Assembly (NCBI GenBank): GCA_905205665.1
Contig: CAJLEF010000003.1
Span: 62,001-126,000, forward strand
DNA from: an uncultured Bacillota bacterium
GTDB lineage: Bacteria; Bacillota_I; Bacilli_A; RF39; UBA660
Reading direction: 5' to 3'
Length of the DNA stretch: 64,000 nucleotides
Under the pieces are notes generated by a model that searched no databases, had not been told where the DNA came from, and saw only the letters and a program-made list of their open reading frames with translations. Of this stretch, positions 17,311 through 25,819 are shown piece by piece (position 1 is the stretch's first letter; each line of letters begins with the position of its first letter). Both the position numbers and the translations under genes were made by a program.

Positions 17311-18411
17311 TTGTCTTTAAAAGCTGGAATTGTTGGTTTACCAAATGTAGGAAAATCAACTTTATTTAATGCAATTACTAAAAAACATATTTTAGCAGCA
17401 AATTATCCATTTGCAACCATAGAACCCAATGTCGGAGTAGTTACCGTACCAGATTCAAGATTAACTTTTCTAGAAGAATTGTATGTACCAAAAAGTACTG
17501 TACCAACATCTTTTGAATTTACCGATATCGCTGGTCTTGTCAAAGGGGCTTCAAAAGGAGAAGGACTTGGTAATAAATTTTTGTCTCATATTAGAGAAGT
17601 GGATGCGATTGTTGAAGTAGTTCGTTGTTTTGATGATGAAAATATTATTCATGTTTCAGGAAAAATTGATCCTGTTAATGACATTGAAATTATTAATGTA
17701 GAACTTGTTTTAGCTGATTTAGAAATTGCTCAAAATAGATTAGATAAAATAGCAAAAAAAGCCCAGACAACGAAAGAAAAAAATACCGTTTTAGAATATG
17801 AAACCTTAAAAAGATGTGTAGATGCTTTAATGCAAAATAAACCTATTCGTTCTTTAGATTTAAATGAAGATGAAAAAGTAATTATCAAAAACTTTAGCTT
17901 TATTACTGCTAAACCTATTATTTATGTTGCTAATGTTAAAGAAGATGATATTGTTTTAGGTGATAATGCCTATTCTAAACAAGTAAAAGAATATGCTTCA
18001 AAAGAAGGCTCTGGTGTCATTGTTATGTGTGCTGAATTAGAAAGTCAAATGGCTGAATTAGAAGAAAGTGATAAAAAAGAGTTTTTGAAAGAACTTGGTA
18101 TTTCTGCAAGTGGTTTAGATAAACTTATTTTTGCAACATATGATTTACTCGGTTTACAAACATTTTTTACCGTAGGACCAGATGAATGTCGTGCATGGAC
18201 CTTTAAAAAAGGAATGAATGCTAAATCTTGTGCTGGACTAATTCATTCAGATATTGAAAGAGGCTTTATTAAAGCCGAAATTATGAAATATGCTGATCTA
18301 GAAGCTTTAGGTAGTGCTAAAGAAGTTCAAGAAGCAGGTAAGTTAAATCTTGAAGGTAAAGATTATCTAATGCAAGATGGCGATATTGTTTATTTTAGAT
18401 TTAATGTATAA
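17311..18411 (+). CDS. ychF: Redox-regulated P-loop NTPase YchF/OLA1
   Basis: A 366-aa protein of the Obg-related family that prefers ATP. The G1 motif is GLPNVGKST at about residues 8-16, G3 is DIAGLVKGASKGEG, the central coiled coil follows, and the C-terminal TGS domain ends in YLMQDGDIVYFRFNV. Translation starts with TTG at 17311 after GAGGGAGTG. The length is normal for the family. It is a single-gene unit with its own terminator. Confidence 0.96.
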   Translation: MSLKAGIVGLPNVGKSTLFNAITKKHILAANYPFATIEPNVGVVTVPDSRLTFLEELYVPKSTVPTSFEFTDIAGLVKGASKGEGLGNKFLSHIREVDAIVEVVRCFDDENIIHVSGKIDPVNDIEIINVELVLADLEIAQNRLDKIAKKAQTTKEKNTVLEYETLKRCVDALMQNKPIRSLDLNEDEKVIIKNFSFITAKPIIYVANVKEDDIVLGDNAYSKQVKEYASKEGSGVIVMCAELESQMAELEESDKKEFLKELGISASGLDKLIFATYDLLGLQTFFTVGPDECRAWTFKKGMNAKSCAGLIHSDIERGFIKAEIMKYADLEALGSAKEVQEAGKLNLEGKDYLMQDGDIVYFRFNV

Positions 18412-18420
18412 TCTTAGATT

Positions 18421-18449
18421 AAAGTCTTAAAAAAATAAGGCTTTTTTTT
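18421..18449 (+). terminator. ychF terminator
   Basis: AAAGTCTTA/TAAGGCTTT stem with one G-U pair, followed by a T8 run. Confidence 0.8.
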
Positions 18450-18558
18450 GACTAAAATTGACGTTAATTAGATAATTTTTATAAAAAATACCTAAAAATG
18501 TCGTTGTTTAAATTCAAAATGTGTGATACTCTCTTCTTATAAGTAGGAGAGTGTAATA

Positions 18559-19905
18559 ATGAAATTAGAAGGATTTAAAGAAAATACCAAGAAAAAAATA
18601 ATTGTAATATCTTTTACTGTTCTATGTTTGCTTTTAATCGCGGGAGTTTATTTGTATACTTCATATGCTTTTTATGAAGAAACAAAAAATTTCAATGTTA
18701 TTAATGGAACTGTTGAAGATCCAGGAGACCTTTATTTTGCTTATTATGTAGATGGTAAAATATCTAGAACTATGCCATCAAAAAACACAGGTTATACTTT
18801 AGATACAACCAAATCAAGTTGTGATAATGGAGTAACGGTTGATTGGGATTATAGTAAATGGAAAGCTAATATTTACTATGAAAATTATTCAGCAACAGAT
18901 AAAACAAGAACAAAATGTACTTTATTTTTTAATAAAACAGCTAAAACTGTAAAAACAGCTTTAGGAAATATTGAAGTTAATAGTTATAAGCCAGATTTAA
19001 CTAAATCAGCTTGTGATACTTCAAATTGTGAATCACATGAAAAAGGCATTTTTGAAACAACAGACGCGGATGGAACAAGTTATTACTATCGTGGAGCTGT
19101 TGAAAATAACTATTTAAAATTTGCTGGCTATTTTTGGCGAGTTGTTCGTATTAATGGTAATGGTTCTATTAGAATTATTTATGACGGCACCAGTGCGCAT
19201 AGTAATGGAGAATCCTCAACAGATAGACAATATGGAACAAGTCAATTTAATACGGCTTATAATAACAATATGTATTTAGGTTATATGTATACATCAGGAG
19301 ATGCCCATGGAACAGGCACATCATCTGCAATCAAAACAAATGTTGATAAGTTCTATACAGCTAAACTAGCTAGTTATGCCTCAAAATTAGATACGAATGC
19401 TGGTTTCTGTGGCGATCGTTCTAACTTAAATTTATTAAGTGGGGTCGGAACAGGAACTGTCACTACATATAATAAGGGTTATTTGAGAGTAGAAGAAAGT
19501 GCTCCGACACTTACTTGTGAAAATACAAATGATTATTATACAGTTTCAAGCGCATCAAGTGGTAATAAAAAACTAAGCTATCCTATAGGCTTAATTACAG
19601 CAGATGAGGTTATGTTAGCTGGTCATGCTGGAGGAGTATTTGATGGTTCTTATAACCATATGAAATCAAATAACGGAAGTTATTTAGTAACAGGAAATGC
19701 ATTCTGGACTATGACACCAGCCGGAGGCTATAATCCGTTCGGCTATACCTACTGGTTTGCGGGTGTGTTCTTTGTGGGCAGCTCTGGTGGTATTGACGAC
19801 GCTAACACTAATTACGCGATTGGTCTTCGCCCAGTTGTTAATCTGAAGTCTGGCGTCACAATCACGGGTAGCGGAACTAAGACTGATCCGTATGTAGTGT
19901 CATAG
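18559..19905 (+). CDS. DGR target: signal-anchored surface protein with hypervariable C-terminus (locus 2)
   Basis: A 448-aa protein. One membrane segment (about 14-32) after a basic start, then an extracellular region. Residues about 40-130 form a module shared with the proteins at 25920, 28172 and 56713 (FxVINGTVxDPGDLYFAYYVDG, a conserved Cys, then TKCTLYF). A central domain has EKGIFETTD and RGAVENNYLKFAGYFWRVVRI. The C-terminal domain has FWTMTPAGGYNPFG, then the variable stretch (about residues 392-425) and GLRPVVNL...GSGTKTDPYVV. The fold is probably lectin/FGE-like, as in other DGR targets. RBS AGGAGAGTG precedes the ATG. The whole-length paralogue is at 56713. Confidence 0.9.
   Translation: MKLEGFKENTKKKIIVISFTVLCLLLIAGVYLYTSYAFYEETKNFNVINGTVEDPGDLYFAYYVDGKISRTMPSKNTGYTLDTTKSSCDNGVTVDWDYSKWKANIYYENYSATDKTRTKCTLFFNKTAKTVKTALGNIEVNSYKPDLTKSACDTSNCESHEKGIFETTDADGTSYYYRGAVENNYLKFAGYFWRVVRINGNGSIRIIYDGTSAHSNGESSTDRQYGTSQFNTAYNNNMYLGYMYTSGDAHGTGTSSAIKTNVDKFYTAKLASYASKLDTNAGFCGDRSNLNLLSGVGTGTVTTYNKGYLRVEESAPTLTCENTNDYYTVSSASSGNKKLSYPIGLITADEVMLAGHAGGVFDGSYNHMKSNNGSYLVTGNAFWTMTPAGGYNPFGYTYWFAGVFFVGSSGGIDDANTNYAIGLRPVVNLKSGVTITGSGTKTDPYVVS
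19734..19834 (+). other. DGR variable region (VR) of locus 2
   Basis: Aligned without gaps to the template at 20019-20119. 17 of 101 positions differ, and all 17 are adenines in the template (32 As in total; 0 of 69 other bases changed). Examples are AAT to TTT, AAT to GGT, AAC to GGC and AAT to GCT. The 3' boundary is GGTCTTCGCCCAG, where VR continues into TTGTTAATC and TR into CTTCCTACT. The changed codons encode residues of the predicted ligand-binding face. Confidence 0.97.
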
Positions 19906-19920
19906 ACGGAAAGTTAGTTT

Positions 19921-19948
19921 GCTCAAAAGCGTCTCTTCGCTTTTGAGC
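19921..19948 (+). promoter_or_regulatory. Hairpin downstream of VR, locus 2
   Basis: An 11-bp perfect stem GCTCAAAAGCG/CGCTTTTGAGC with loop TCTCTT, 15 nt after the stop codon of the target gene. It is equivalent in position to 186-213 at locus 1, with a similar pyrimidine loop but a different stem sequence. A homing-enhancing stem-loop is inferred from known DGRs; no T-run follows the stem. Confidence 0.7.
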
Positions 19949-20018
19949 TGCGGGGTTTGTTACTTAACATTGGGGTAGTCCCATTTTTGCGAGACCCGTT
20001 TCAGTGGTTGCCCGATTT

Positions 20019-20294
20019 TCCGTTCGGCAATACCAACTGGAATGCGAATGTGTTCAATGTGAACAGCTCTGGTAATATTGACGACAATAACACTAATAAC
20101 ACGAATGGTCTTCGCCCAGCTTCCTACTACGATTAGTATAGTACTAATGCACTGTGAATAAGTGGTCACGGCTACTTATCCGAAGAAGTAATGAGAAATC
20201 ATAATCGAAAGATTGGAAACAAGACTACTCCATGGCCTAGCCTAAAAAGAAGATGTAGATGCCTTTAGACGTTTCTAAACTTTTAAAGGCTTTT
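20019..20294 (+). ncRNA. DGR template RNA, locus 2 (TR 20019-20119 plus structured tail)
   Basis: The TR reads NTNWNANVFNVNSSGNIDDN then NTNNTNGLRP in the target frame, dominated by AAC/AAT codons. The tail begins AGCTTCCTACTACGATTAG, as at locus 1. It folds into H1 20158-20179 (ATAAGT/ACTTAT, loop GGTCACGGCT), H2 20191-20202 (ATGA-GAAA-TCAT) and H3 20203-20214 (AATC-GAAA-GATT), then GGAAACAA. It closes with GCCTTT/AAAGGC (20261-20290) and TTTT just before avd. H1 and H2 stems differ in sequence from locus 1 yet stay paired. Confidence 0.93.
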
Positions 20295-20314
20295 CACTAT
20301 GTCAGGAGGTAATA

Positions 20315-20677
20315 ATGAAAACCGAAGCACAATCAAAATTTAAACTTCTTTCGGCTACCGAAAAATTAATAGATTATCAAAATTACTGTATACCCAATTA
20401 TCCTAAGAAAGAAATTGTTTTAAGACAGAATATTGAAAGAAACCAATATGAACTTATCGAAAACATTTTTTCTTATAATATTAATACGAGTATTCGAATT
20501 AAAGATAAATATATGAAGGACTTTTTAGTTAAACTTTCTATGTGCGATTTTTATATGAATATAAGCTATCATAAAAAATTTATTAGTAAACATCAATTAG
20601 AATGCATTGCAAGGATGCTTATTGAAATTAGAAAAATTGCCTATGGACTGATACGAGGTAATAACGATGCTGTATGA
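20315..20677 (+). CDS. avd: DGR accessory variability determinant (Avd-like), locus 2
   Basis: A 120-aa basic helical protein similar along its length to the one at 1894 (FKLLSATEKLIDY, PKKEIVLRQNI, RIKDKYMKDFLVKLSMCDF, RKIAYGLIR). It is the expected partner of the RT in mutagenic retrohoming. RBS TCAGGAGG precedes the ATG. It overlaps the RT gene by 11 nt. Confidence 0.9.
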   Translation: MKTEAQSKFKLLSATEKLIDYQNYCIPNYPKKEIVLRQNIERNQYELIENIFSYNINTSIRIKDKYMKDFLVKLSMCDFYMNISYHKKFISKHQLECIARMLIEIRKIAYGLIRGNNDAV

Positions 20678-21794
20678 TAAAATAGTTGATATTGAAAAAA
20701 TCGAAAAGGTATATCATGATGTTCGCTTAACAACGAAACATAAACAAAAAATTATTAATTTTAATACTTTCTATTTAACAAATATCATGCAAATTTATGA
20801 AATTTTAAAATTAAAAAAATATAAACATGGTGATTACAATGTTTTTTTAGTTAAAGAATATAAATATCGTTTAATTATGAGTGAAAATATTTCTGATAAA
20901 ATTGTTAATCATTTAATTAGTGATGAAATTTTATTACCATTAATTGAGCCTCGTCTTATTGAAACTAATGTTGCTACAAGGAAAAACAAAGGTACAAAGA
21001 TGGGGCTTTTTTATGCCAAAAAATATATTAATAATCTTCGGCGTACGAATGATAATTTTTATGTGTTAAAATGTGATATCAAAAAATATTTTTATAATAT
21101 CGATCATGAAATACTTCTTAATATGTTAAGAAAATTTATACCAGATGAAACCATATTAGACATTTTGAAAGATATTTTAGAAACGACCAATAGCGAATCT
21201 ATGAATATGGAAATTAATAGGGTAATAGATGCCGAAAAGAAAAGATTAGTAGACACGCATAATCCTTATATTGCTGATAAATTTATCGAGCTCGATTCTA
21301 TTCCCCATTATCATTTACATAAGGGTTTACCTATTGGAAATATGACGAGTCAAATTTTGGCTATTTTTTATTTAAATGATTTGGATCATTATATTAAAGA
21401 ACAATTACATATAAAGTATTACATAAGATATATGGATGATTTAGTTTTACTTCATGAAGATAAAGAGTATTTAAAAGAATGTTTAGAAAAAATAACAATT
21501 TTCCTAAAAGAAAAATGTGCACTTAATTTACATCCTAAAAAGACAAGAATTTATCCATTTAAAAAAGAAGGACTTAATTTCCTTGGTTACCGTTTTATTC
21601 TTAAAAATAATCGACTTATTACTTTAATGTGTCCGGAAACAAAGAAAAAAATAAAGGCTCATTTAAAGTATGTAAATCATCGTAATCCTCCTAACAAGCG
21701 TAGTGTTTATGCGAGTTACAAAGGATATTTTAATAATTGTAAACATAGTTCTTTTATTTATCGTAATGATTTTACGGATTTTTATGATATTTAA
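20667..21794 (+). CDS. DGR reverse transcriptase, locus 2
   Basis: A 375-aa reverse transcriptase. The palm motif KCDIKKYFYNIDHE, the DGR-type GLPIGNMTSQILAIFYL and the catalytic RYMDDLVLL box are all intact. It is paralogous to the RT at 2234. It follows avd in the same operon and should act on the template at 20019; action on templates of locus 1 is possible, given the shared tail structure, but unproven. Confidence 0.96.
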   Translation: MLYDKIVDIEKIEKVYHDVRLTTKHKQKIINFNTFYLTNIMQIYEILKLKKYKHGDYNVFLVKEYKYRLIMSENISDKIVNHLISDEILLPLIEPRLIETNVATRKNKGTKMGLFYAKKYINNLRRTNDNFYVLKCDIKKYFYNIDHEILLNMLRKFIPDETILDILKDILETTNSESMNMEINRVIDAEKKRLVDTHNPYIADKFIELDSIPHYHLHKGLPIGNMTSQILAIFYLNDLDHYIKEQLHIKYYIRYMDDLVLLHEDKEYLKECLEKITIFLKEKCALNLHPKKTRIYPFKKEGLNFLGYRFILKNNRLITLMCPETKKKIKAHLKYVNHRNPPNKRSVYASYKGYFNNCKHSSFIYRNDFTDFYDI

Positions 21795-21855
21795 TTTTTA
21801 TTGTGGAAAAAAATAGCCCATGATATAATAAATTTATAAAGGAGGAAATAAATTT

Positions 21856-22506
21856 ATGAATAAACAAACATTGTTATCAAAAGTATTTATGTGGATGTTT
21901 ATTGGGTTATTTGTGACCTTTTTAACAGGTTATGTCGTATCTTTAAATCCTAATATGCTTTTAAGTTTATTTGGAGGAGTAGGTTATGTCTTTTGTGTCA
22001 TTGCCGAACTTCTTTTAGTTATTTTCTTATCAGCACGTATTAGTAAAATGAGTCCAACAACAGCTAAAGTAAGCTTTTTACTTTATTCATTTGTAACTGG
22101 TTTAACATTCGCAAGTATTTTTATTGTCTATGAACTTACAAGTATCATTTATGTCTTTTTAATTACAGCTTTAGTTTTTGGGGTTTTTGCCTTTATTGGA
22201 GCAACAACCAAAGTAGATTTAACTAAAGCAGGAACTTATTTATTGATGGCTTTATTAAGTGTTTTAATTTGTGTTCTTTTAAATATGTTTATTAAAAGTT
22301 CATCATTCGATTTTGTCATTTCCGTAATCTCTGTTTTAATATTTATTGGTTTTACGGCATATGATGTTCAAAGAGTATTAAGACTTTATGACAATAATGT
22401 TTTACCAGAAGAAAATTTAGCTATTTATGGGGCTTTAGATTTATATCTCGATTTTATTAATATATTCCTTGAATTACTAAAATTCTTTGGTAAAGATAAC
22501 GATTAA
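21856..22506 (+). CDS. Bax inhibitor-1/YccA-family membrane protein
   Basis: A 216-aa protein with seven hydrophobic segments. Family features are LYSFVTGLTFASIFIVYELTS and FIGFTAYDVQRVLRLYDN, followed by a late acidic/aromatic segment YGALDLYLDFINIFLELL. The family includes YccA/YbhL, of which YccA modulates FtsH; some members are pH-sensitive calcium leak channels. RBS AAAGGAGG is strong. Confidence 0.9.
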   Translation: MNKQTLLSKVFMWMFIGLFVTFLTGYVVSLNPNMLLSLFGGVGYVFCVIAELLLVIFLSARISKMSPTTAKVSFLLYSFVTGLTFASIFIVYELTSIIYVFLITALVFGVFAFIGATTKVDLTKAGTYLLMALLSVLICVLLNMFIKSSSFDFVISVISVLIFIGFTAYDVQRVLRLYDNNVLPEENLAIYGALDLYLDFINIFLELLKFFGKDND

Positions 22507-22529
22507 AAGATGTGACGCATCTTTTTTTT
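22506..22529 (+). terminator. Terminator after the BI-1-like gene
   Basis: AAAGATG/CATCTTT stem, TGACG loop and a T8 run. Confidence 0.85.
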
Positions 22530-22555
22530 CTCAATTTAATTAGAAAGGAATAGAA

Positions 22556-23248
22556 ATGAAAGTAGTATTTATTATATGGCACATTGTTTTATTTTTAGAA
22601 AGCTTTTTACTTATTCGAAAACGGGTTTTAAAAAGGGGAACTTTATTAGGACTTTTAAATTTGGGAATGAGTATTTATCATATTTTCTTTTTTAAAAATA
22701 TTTCTAATACTATTTTAGATGTTAAAAATATGTTTCATCTTCATTTTGGACAAGCGCTCTTATTTTTAATTCTTAATATTATGTTTATGGGATTTGTTTG
22801 GTATCTTTTAAAATATGCTTTAAAAAGAAAAAAACAAAATAAAATTATATATTATTCATTAATGATGATAGGCGGTATTTTAATCCTTTATTTCTTAGTT
22901 CTTTTATTTCAAAGTAAAGTAGCTTTCGTGTATTTTGGTTTATTTTTATTGTCTTTATATTTTTTGATTAAATGTTTTGTTAAAACAAGTAAAACAATGT
23001 TTGTTGGTATTTTTCTTTTAACTTTAGTTTTAGGAAGTTATTCCTTTTTTACTTATACAGGAGCGGCAAGACTTTCTTTAGCTTTAGAAGGATATGTCAA
23101 AGAAGCTTATGAAACAGGTCTTGAAGAACTTAATTTTTTAGAAGAAAAAAATATGAAAAAATATGCGCCAATTCAAAATATTGACGAGAAAATAAATATT
23201 GTAAGAGTTCAAAAATATGGCCCTTTAAAAGTTGGCTCTTTAGATTAA
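22556..23248 (+). CDS. Hypothetical membrane protein
   Basis: A 230-aa protein with about six hydrophobic segments in the first 170 residues and a C-terminal tail of about 60 residues rich in Glu/Lys. I do not recognise the family. RBS AGAAAGGA precedes the ATG. It lies alone between a terminator and the radical-SAM gene. Confidence 0.6.
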   Translation: MKVVFIIWHIVLFLESFLLIRKRVLKRGTLLGLLNLGMSIYHIFFFKNISNTILDVKNMFHLHFGQALLFLILNIMFMGFVWYLLKYALKRKKQNKIIYYSLMMIGGILILYFLVLLFQSKVAFVYFGLFLLSLYFLIKCFVKTSKTMFVGIFLLTLVLGSYSFFTYTGAARLSLALEGYVKEAYETGLEELNFLEEKNMKKYAPIQNIDEKINIVRVQKYGPLKVGSLD

Positions 23249-23313
23249 ATTTGCATTTTAAACATATTTTGGTATAATAAACGTTAGAAAAAAACAAAGG
23301 TGTGGTGGGGTTT

Positions 23314-24207
23314 ATGGAAACGATAAAAACAAGAACGATAATGACTAAATCCGATCAAGGTAATCGTTGGTTTGGCATTGATTATCACATGAATTTATAT
23401 AAAGGTTGTAACATGGGGTGTATTTATTGTGATTCAAGATGTGAAGCCTATCATATCGAGGATTTTGATAAAGTAAAAGTCAAAGAAAATGCATTAGAGA
23501 TATTAGAAGAAGAACTTAAAAGTAAAAAATTAAAAGGCGTTGTTTCCTTTGGCTCTTTATCAGATCCTTATAATCCTTTAGAAGAAGAACTAGAATTAAC
23601 ACGTAATGCTTTAAAACTTATTTTAAAATATGGCTTTGGGGTATCTATTGATACTAAAAGTGATTTAATTCTTAGAGATATTGATGTACTAAAAGAAATT
23701 GAAAAAAAGAACAGTGTCATATTAAAAGTTTCTATTACAACTTATGATGATGAATTAGCAAGAAAAATTGAACCGCGTGTTATTAGTTCTTCAAGACGTT
23801 TTGAAGTTGTGGAAGAATTAAGCAAAAACGGTCTTTATACGGGTGTTTTAATGAATCCTGTTCTTCCTTTTTTAACAGATACAGAAGAAAATGTCTTGAA
23901 AATGATTGAGAAGACGAAGAAAGCTGGTGCTAGATTTCTTTACAGCCGTATGGGCATGAATTTAAAAACAAACCAAAGAGATTTTTACTATAATGCTTTA
24001 GATATTTTATATCCTGGTTTGAAAGAAGATTATATTGCTGTTTATGGAAATAAAACCATTTGTAATACTCTTCAGTATCGTCATTTAATGGAACTTTATT
24101 TAAAAAGATGTAGTGAAGCTCATCTTCTTACCGATATGGATATGATTATTGATGAATATAAAAAAGAAATTCCCCAAAATGAACAGATAAGTTTATTTGA
24201 TTGGTAA
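23314..24207 (+). CDS. Radical SAM protein, SPL/SplB-like family
   Basis: A 297-aa protein. The iron-sulfur motif CNMGCIYCDSRC (CxxxCxxC) sits near residue 34. FGSLSDPYNPLEEELELTR is typical of the Rv2578c/SPL family of radical SAM proteins related to spore photoproduct lyase. The reaction is unassigned: these relatives are widespread in non-sporeformers. ATG 23314 follows GGTGGGG; an in-frame GTG at 23302 is less likely. Confidence 0.8.
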   Translation: METIKTRTIMTKSDQGNRWFGIDYHMNLYKGCNMGCIYCDSRCEAYHIEDFDKVKVKENALEILEEELKSKKLKGVVSFGSLSDPYNPLEEELELTRNALKLILKYGFGVSIDTKSDLILRDIDVLKEIEKKNSVILKVSITTYDDELARKIEPRVISSSRRFEVVEELSKNGLYTGVLMNPVLPFLTDTEENVLKMIEKTKKAGARFLYSRMGMNLKTNQRDFYYNALDILYPGLKEDYIAVYGNKTICNTLQYRHLMELYLKRCSEAHLLTDMDMIIDEYKKEIPQNEQISLFDW

Positions 24208-24217
24208 TTATTACAAG

Positions 24218-24241
24218 TACCCGAAAGGGTATTTTTTTTTA
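24218..24241 (+). terminator. Terminator of the radical SAM gene
   Basis: TACCC-GAAA-GGGTA hairpin followed by a run of T. Confidence 0.85.
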
Positions 24242-24278
24242 TCTTTTTTTCATACTAACAAGGAAAGAAGGTGAAAAA

Positions 24279-24461
24279 ATGAGTGAAAAAAATTTATTAT
24301 ATATTGAAGATGCCCTAGCTCATCTTGAATACTTCAAAAGACATTTATGTATCAATGAGGAATGTTTAAGTGAAAATAATGAAACAAATCTTTTAAAGAA
24401 ATTTTCTAAAAAAACAGATCGTTTATATACCAATTTTTATGATTTATTGAAAGGAGAATAA
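24279..24461 (+). CDS. Small helical protein, unknown
   Basis: A 60-aa acidic, helix-forming protein with two Cys in CINEEC. The start ATG 24279 follows AAGAAGGTG. It precedes the next small gene by 3 nt, so the two form a unit. I do not recognise it. Confidence 0.55.
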   Translation: MSEKNLLYIEDALAHLEYFKRHLCINEECLSENNETNLLKKFSKKTDRLYTNFYDLLKGE

Positions 24462-24464
24462 TTT

Positions 24465-24725
24465 ATGGATAATAAGACAATGTTAGAAGGTATTTTATGG
24501 GATTTAAAATGCTTAAGCGATTTATTTATGCATGGAACAATCGAATCTGCAGATAATAAAGTTGTTCATGATACCTTTATGGATAGCTTAAATAGCGTTT
24601 TAGAAATGCAAGAAAATTTGTATACTTTAATGAGTGAAGAAGATATGTATAAAGTAACAACTGTTTCAGAAACCAAAATAAAAAATACCAGGGAAAAGTT
24701 TAATGAAAATTTAGAAGAAGCATAA
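24465..24725 (+). CDS. Small CotF-like helical protein
   Basis: An 86-aa protein. The pattern MLEGILWDLKCLSDLFMHGT followed by two amphipathic helices and a QENLYTLMSEEDMYKV end resembles the ferritin-like fold of CotF-type spore coat proteins. Sporulation genes are not otherwise evident here, so the name reflects fold similarity only. RBS AAGGAGAA is present. Confidence 0.5.
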   Translation: MDNKTMLEGILWDLKCLSDLFMHGTIESADNKVVHDTFMDSLNSVLEMQENLYTLMSEEDMYKVTTVSETKIKNTREKFNENLEEA

Positions 24726-24785
24726 TTTCTTCTTTTTTTCACATTTCTAACAAATTTAATCTTTAAAATAAAAATTGGTGATGCT

Positions 24786-24917
24786 ATGAAAGGTAGTATA
24801 AAAAATTTCTTAGTTTGTCTTATATCTTTAATGGCTATTGCATGTGTCTTTGTAATTATGGCATTAAGCCTCAAAGAAGATATTAAACAAAATAATACGA
24901 CCATTACTGCCAACTAA
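24786..24917 (+). CDS. Small single-pass membrane protein
   Basis: A 43-aa protein: basic start MKGSIKN, one hydrophobic segment (about residues 8-29), then a short polar tail ending TITAN. RBS GGTGATG precedes the ATG. It lies between two clear gene ends and just before a strong hairpin terminator, which supports it as a real gene. Function unknown. Confidence 0.55.
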   Translation: MKGSIKNFLVCLISLMAIACVFVIMALSLKEDIKQNNTTITAN

Positions 24918-24927
24918 ATATATGATA

Positions 24928-24960
24928 AAAGGATTATCTGAATAACGATAATCCTCTTTT
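24928..24960. terminator. Bidirectional terminator
   Basis: AGGATTATC/GATAATCCT stem with A-rich and T-rich flanks, between the convergent 43-aa gene and the lemA-like gene. Confidence 0.8.
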
Positions 24961-25505
24961 TAAATCTTAAAATCATTTATTTCAATATCGGTCATATCTT
25001 TGCCATCAAAATATGGCTTTGATTTAATCTTATGTATTTTGGCGACAATATTATTAGGAAATTTACGAATATAAGCATTTAAAACATTCATTTTCTTATT
25101 ATAGTAAGAAATACCAGCCGTTAATTTTTCATCAATATCTTTAAAATCTTGCATAATTTGTTTCATGTTTTCGTTTTCATTTAACTCTTCATTGTCATTA
25201 TAAAGATTTTCAATAATATTTTGCGCTTGTTTCATTTTTCTTTCGAAGTCAAAGTTGCTTATAGCTTCATCTTTAGAAACAATATAATCTTTTAAATAGT
25301 CTTTTTTGGTATTTAAGTTATTTTTAATGACGTCATCCGCTCTTATTATAATATCGTACTTTTTTCTTAAATCCTCGTCAATTAGGCATTCAACATGTTC
25401 AATTTTTGTTTTTCCAAATTGCAAACGGTTATAAATACTAACATATAAAATAGTAAGAAAGCTTAAAATAATAATTATGAGTAAAACAAACATCCAAAAT
25501 TGCAT
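24960..25505 (-). CDS. LemA-family protein
   Basis: A 181-aa protein. An N-terminal membrane segment (residues about 3-26) is followed by a long helical domain ending in the LemA signature YYNKKMNVLNAYIRKFPNNI. Members are membrane-anchored with an unknown role, likely in envelope assembly. The start at 25505 (MQFWMF) has GGAGT upstream; a start at 25532 is less likely. Confidence 0.75.
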   Translation of the reverse strand: MQFWMFVLLIIIILSFLTILYVSIYNRLQFGKTKIEHVECLIDEDLRKKYDIIIRADDVIKNNLNTKKDYLKDYIVSKDEAISNFDFERKMKQAQNIIENLYNDNEELNENENMKQIMQDFKDIDEKLTAGISYYNKKMNVLNAYIRKFPNNIVAKIHKIKSKPYFDGKDMTDIEINDFKI

Positions 25506-25562
25506 AAAATCTACTCCTATCTTTGATAACATTTTAGCACAAATAAAGGTATAAAAAAACTG

Positions 25563-25769
25563 TTATTTACTTTTAACAGTATCTTTTTCAGTTTCTGGTT
25601 CCATTTGTTCTAAGGCGTACCAGCAAGCTTGGATGACAAAACGAGAGAATGTTAATTCGGTTCCTTCTAGGGTTTTATCGATTTCATTAATTAATTTAAT
25701 AGGAAAGCGTATTGTTTTATTTTCGCTTTCTTTTTTCTCGGTATTAAGGCGAAATCCAACTTTATTCAT
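25563..25769 (-). CDS. Ribbon-helix-helix regulator
   Basis: A 68-aa protein with the pattern KTIRFPIKLINEIDKTLEGT followed by a second helix FSRFVIQACWYALEQM, matching the Arc/CopG ribbon-helix-helix fold. It is divergent from the surface-protein operon at 25920. Twin direct repeats at 25820-25841 lie between them and are the obvious candidate binding site. No toxin gene is adjacent, so a transcriptional repressor is likelier than an antitoxin. Confidence 0.75.
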   Translation of the reverse strand: MNKVGFRLNTEKKESENKTIRFPIKLINEIDKTLEGTELTFSRFVIQACWYALEQMEPETEKDTVKSK

Positions 25770-25819
25770 ACTTCACATCCGTTCTATGTCAATATTTTAT
25801 GATTATTTTGCATGACAAT

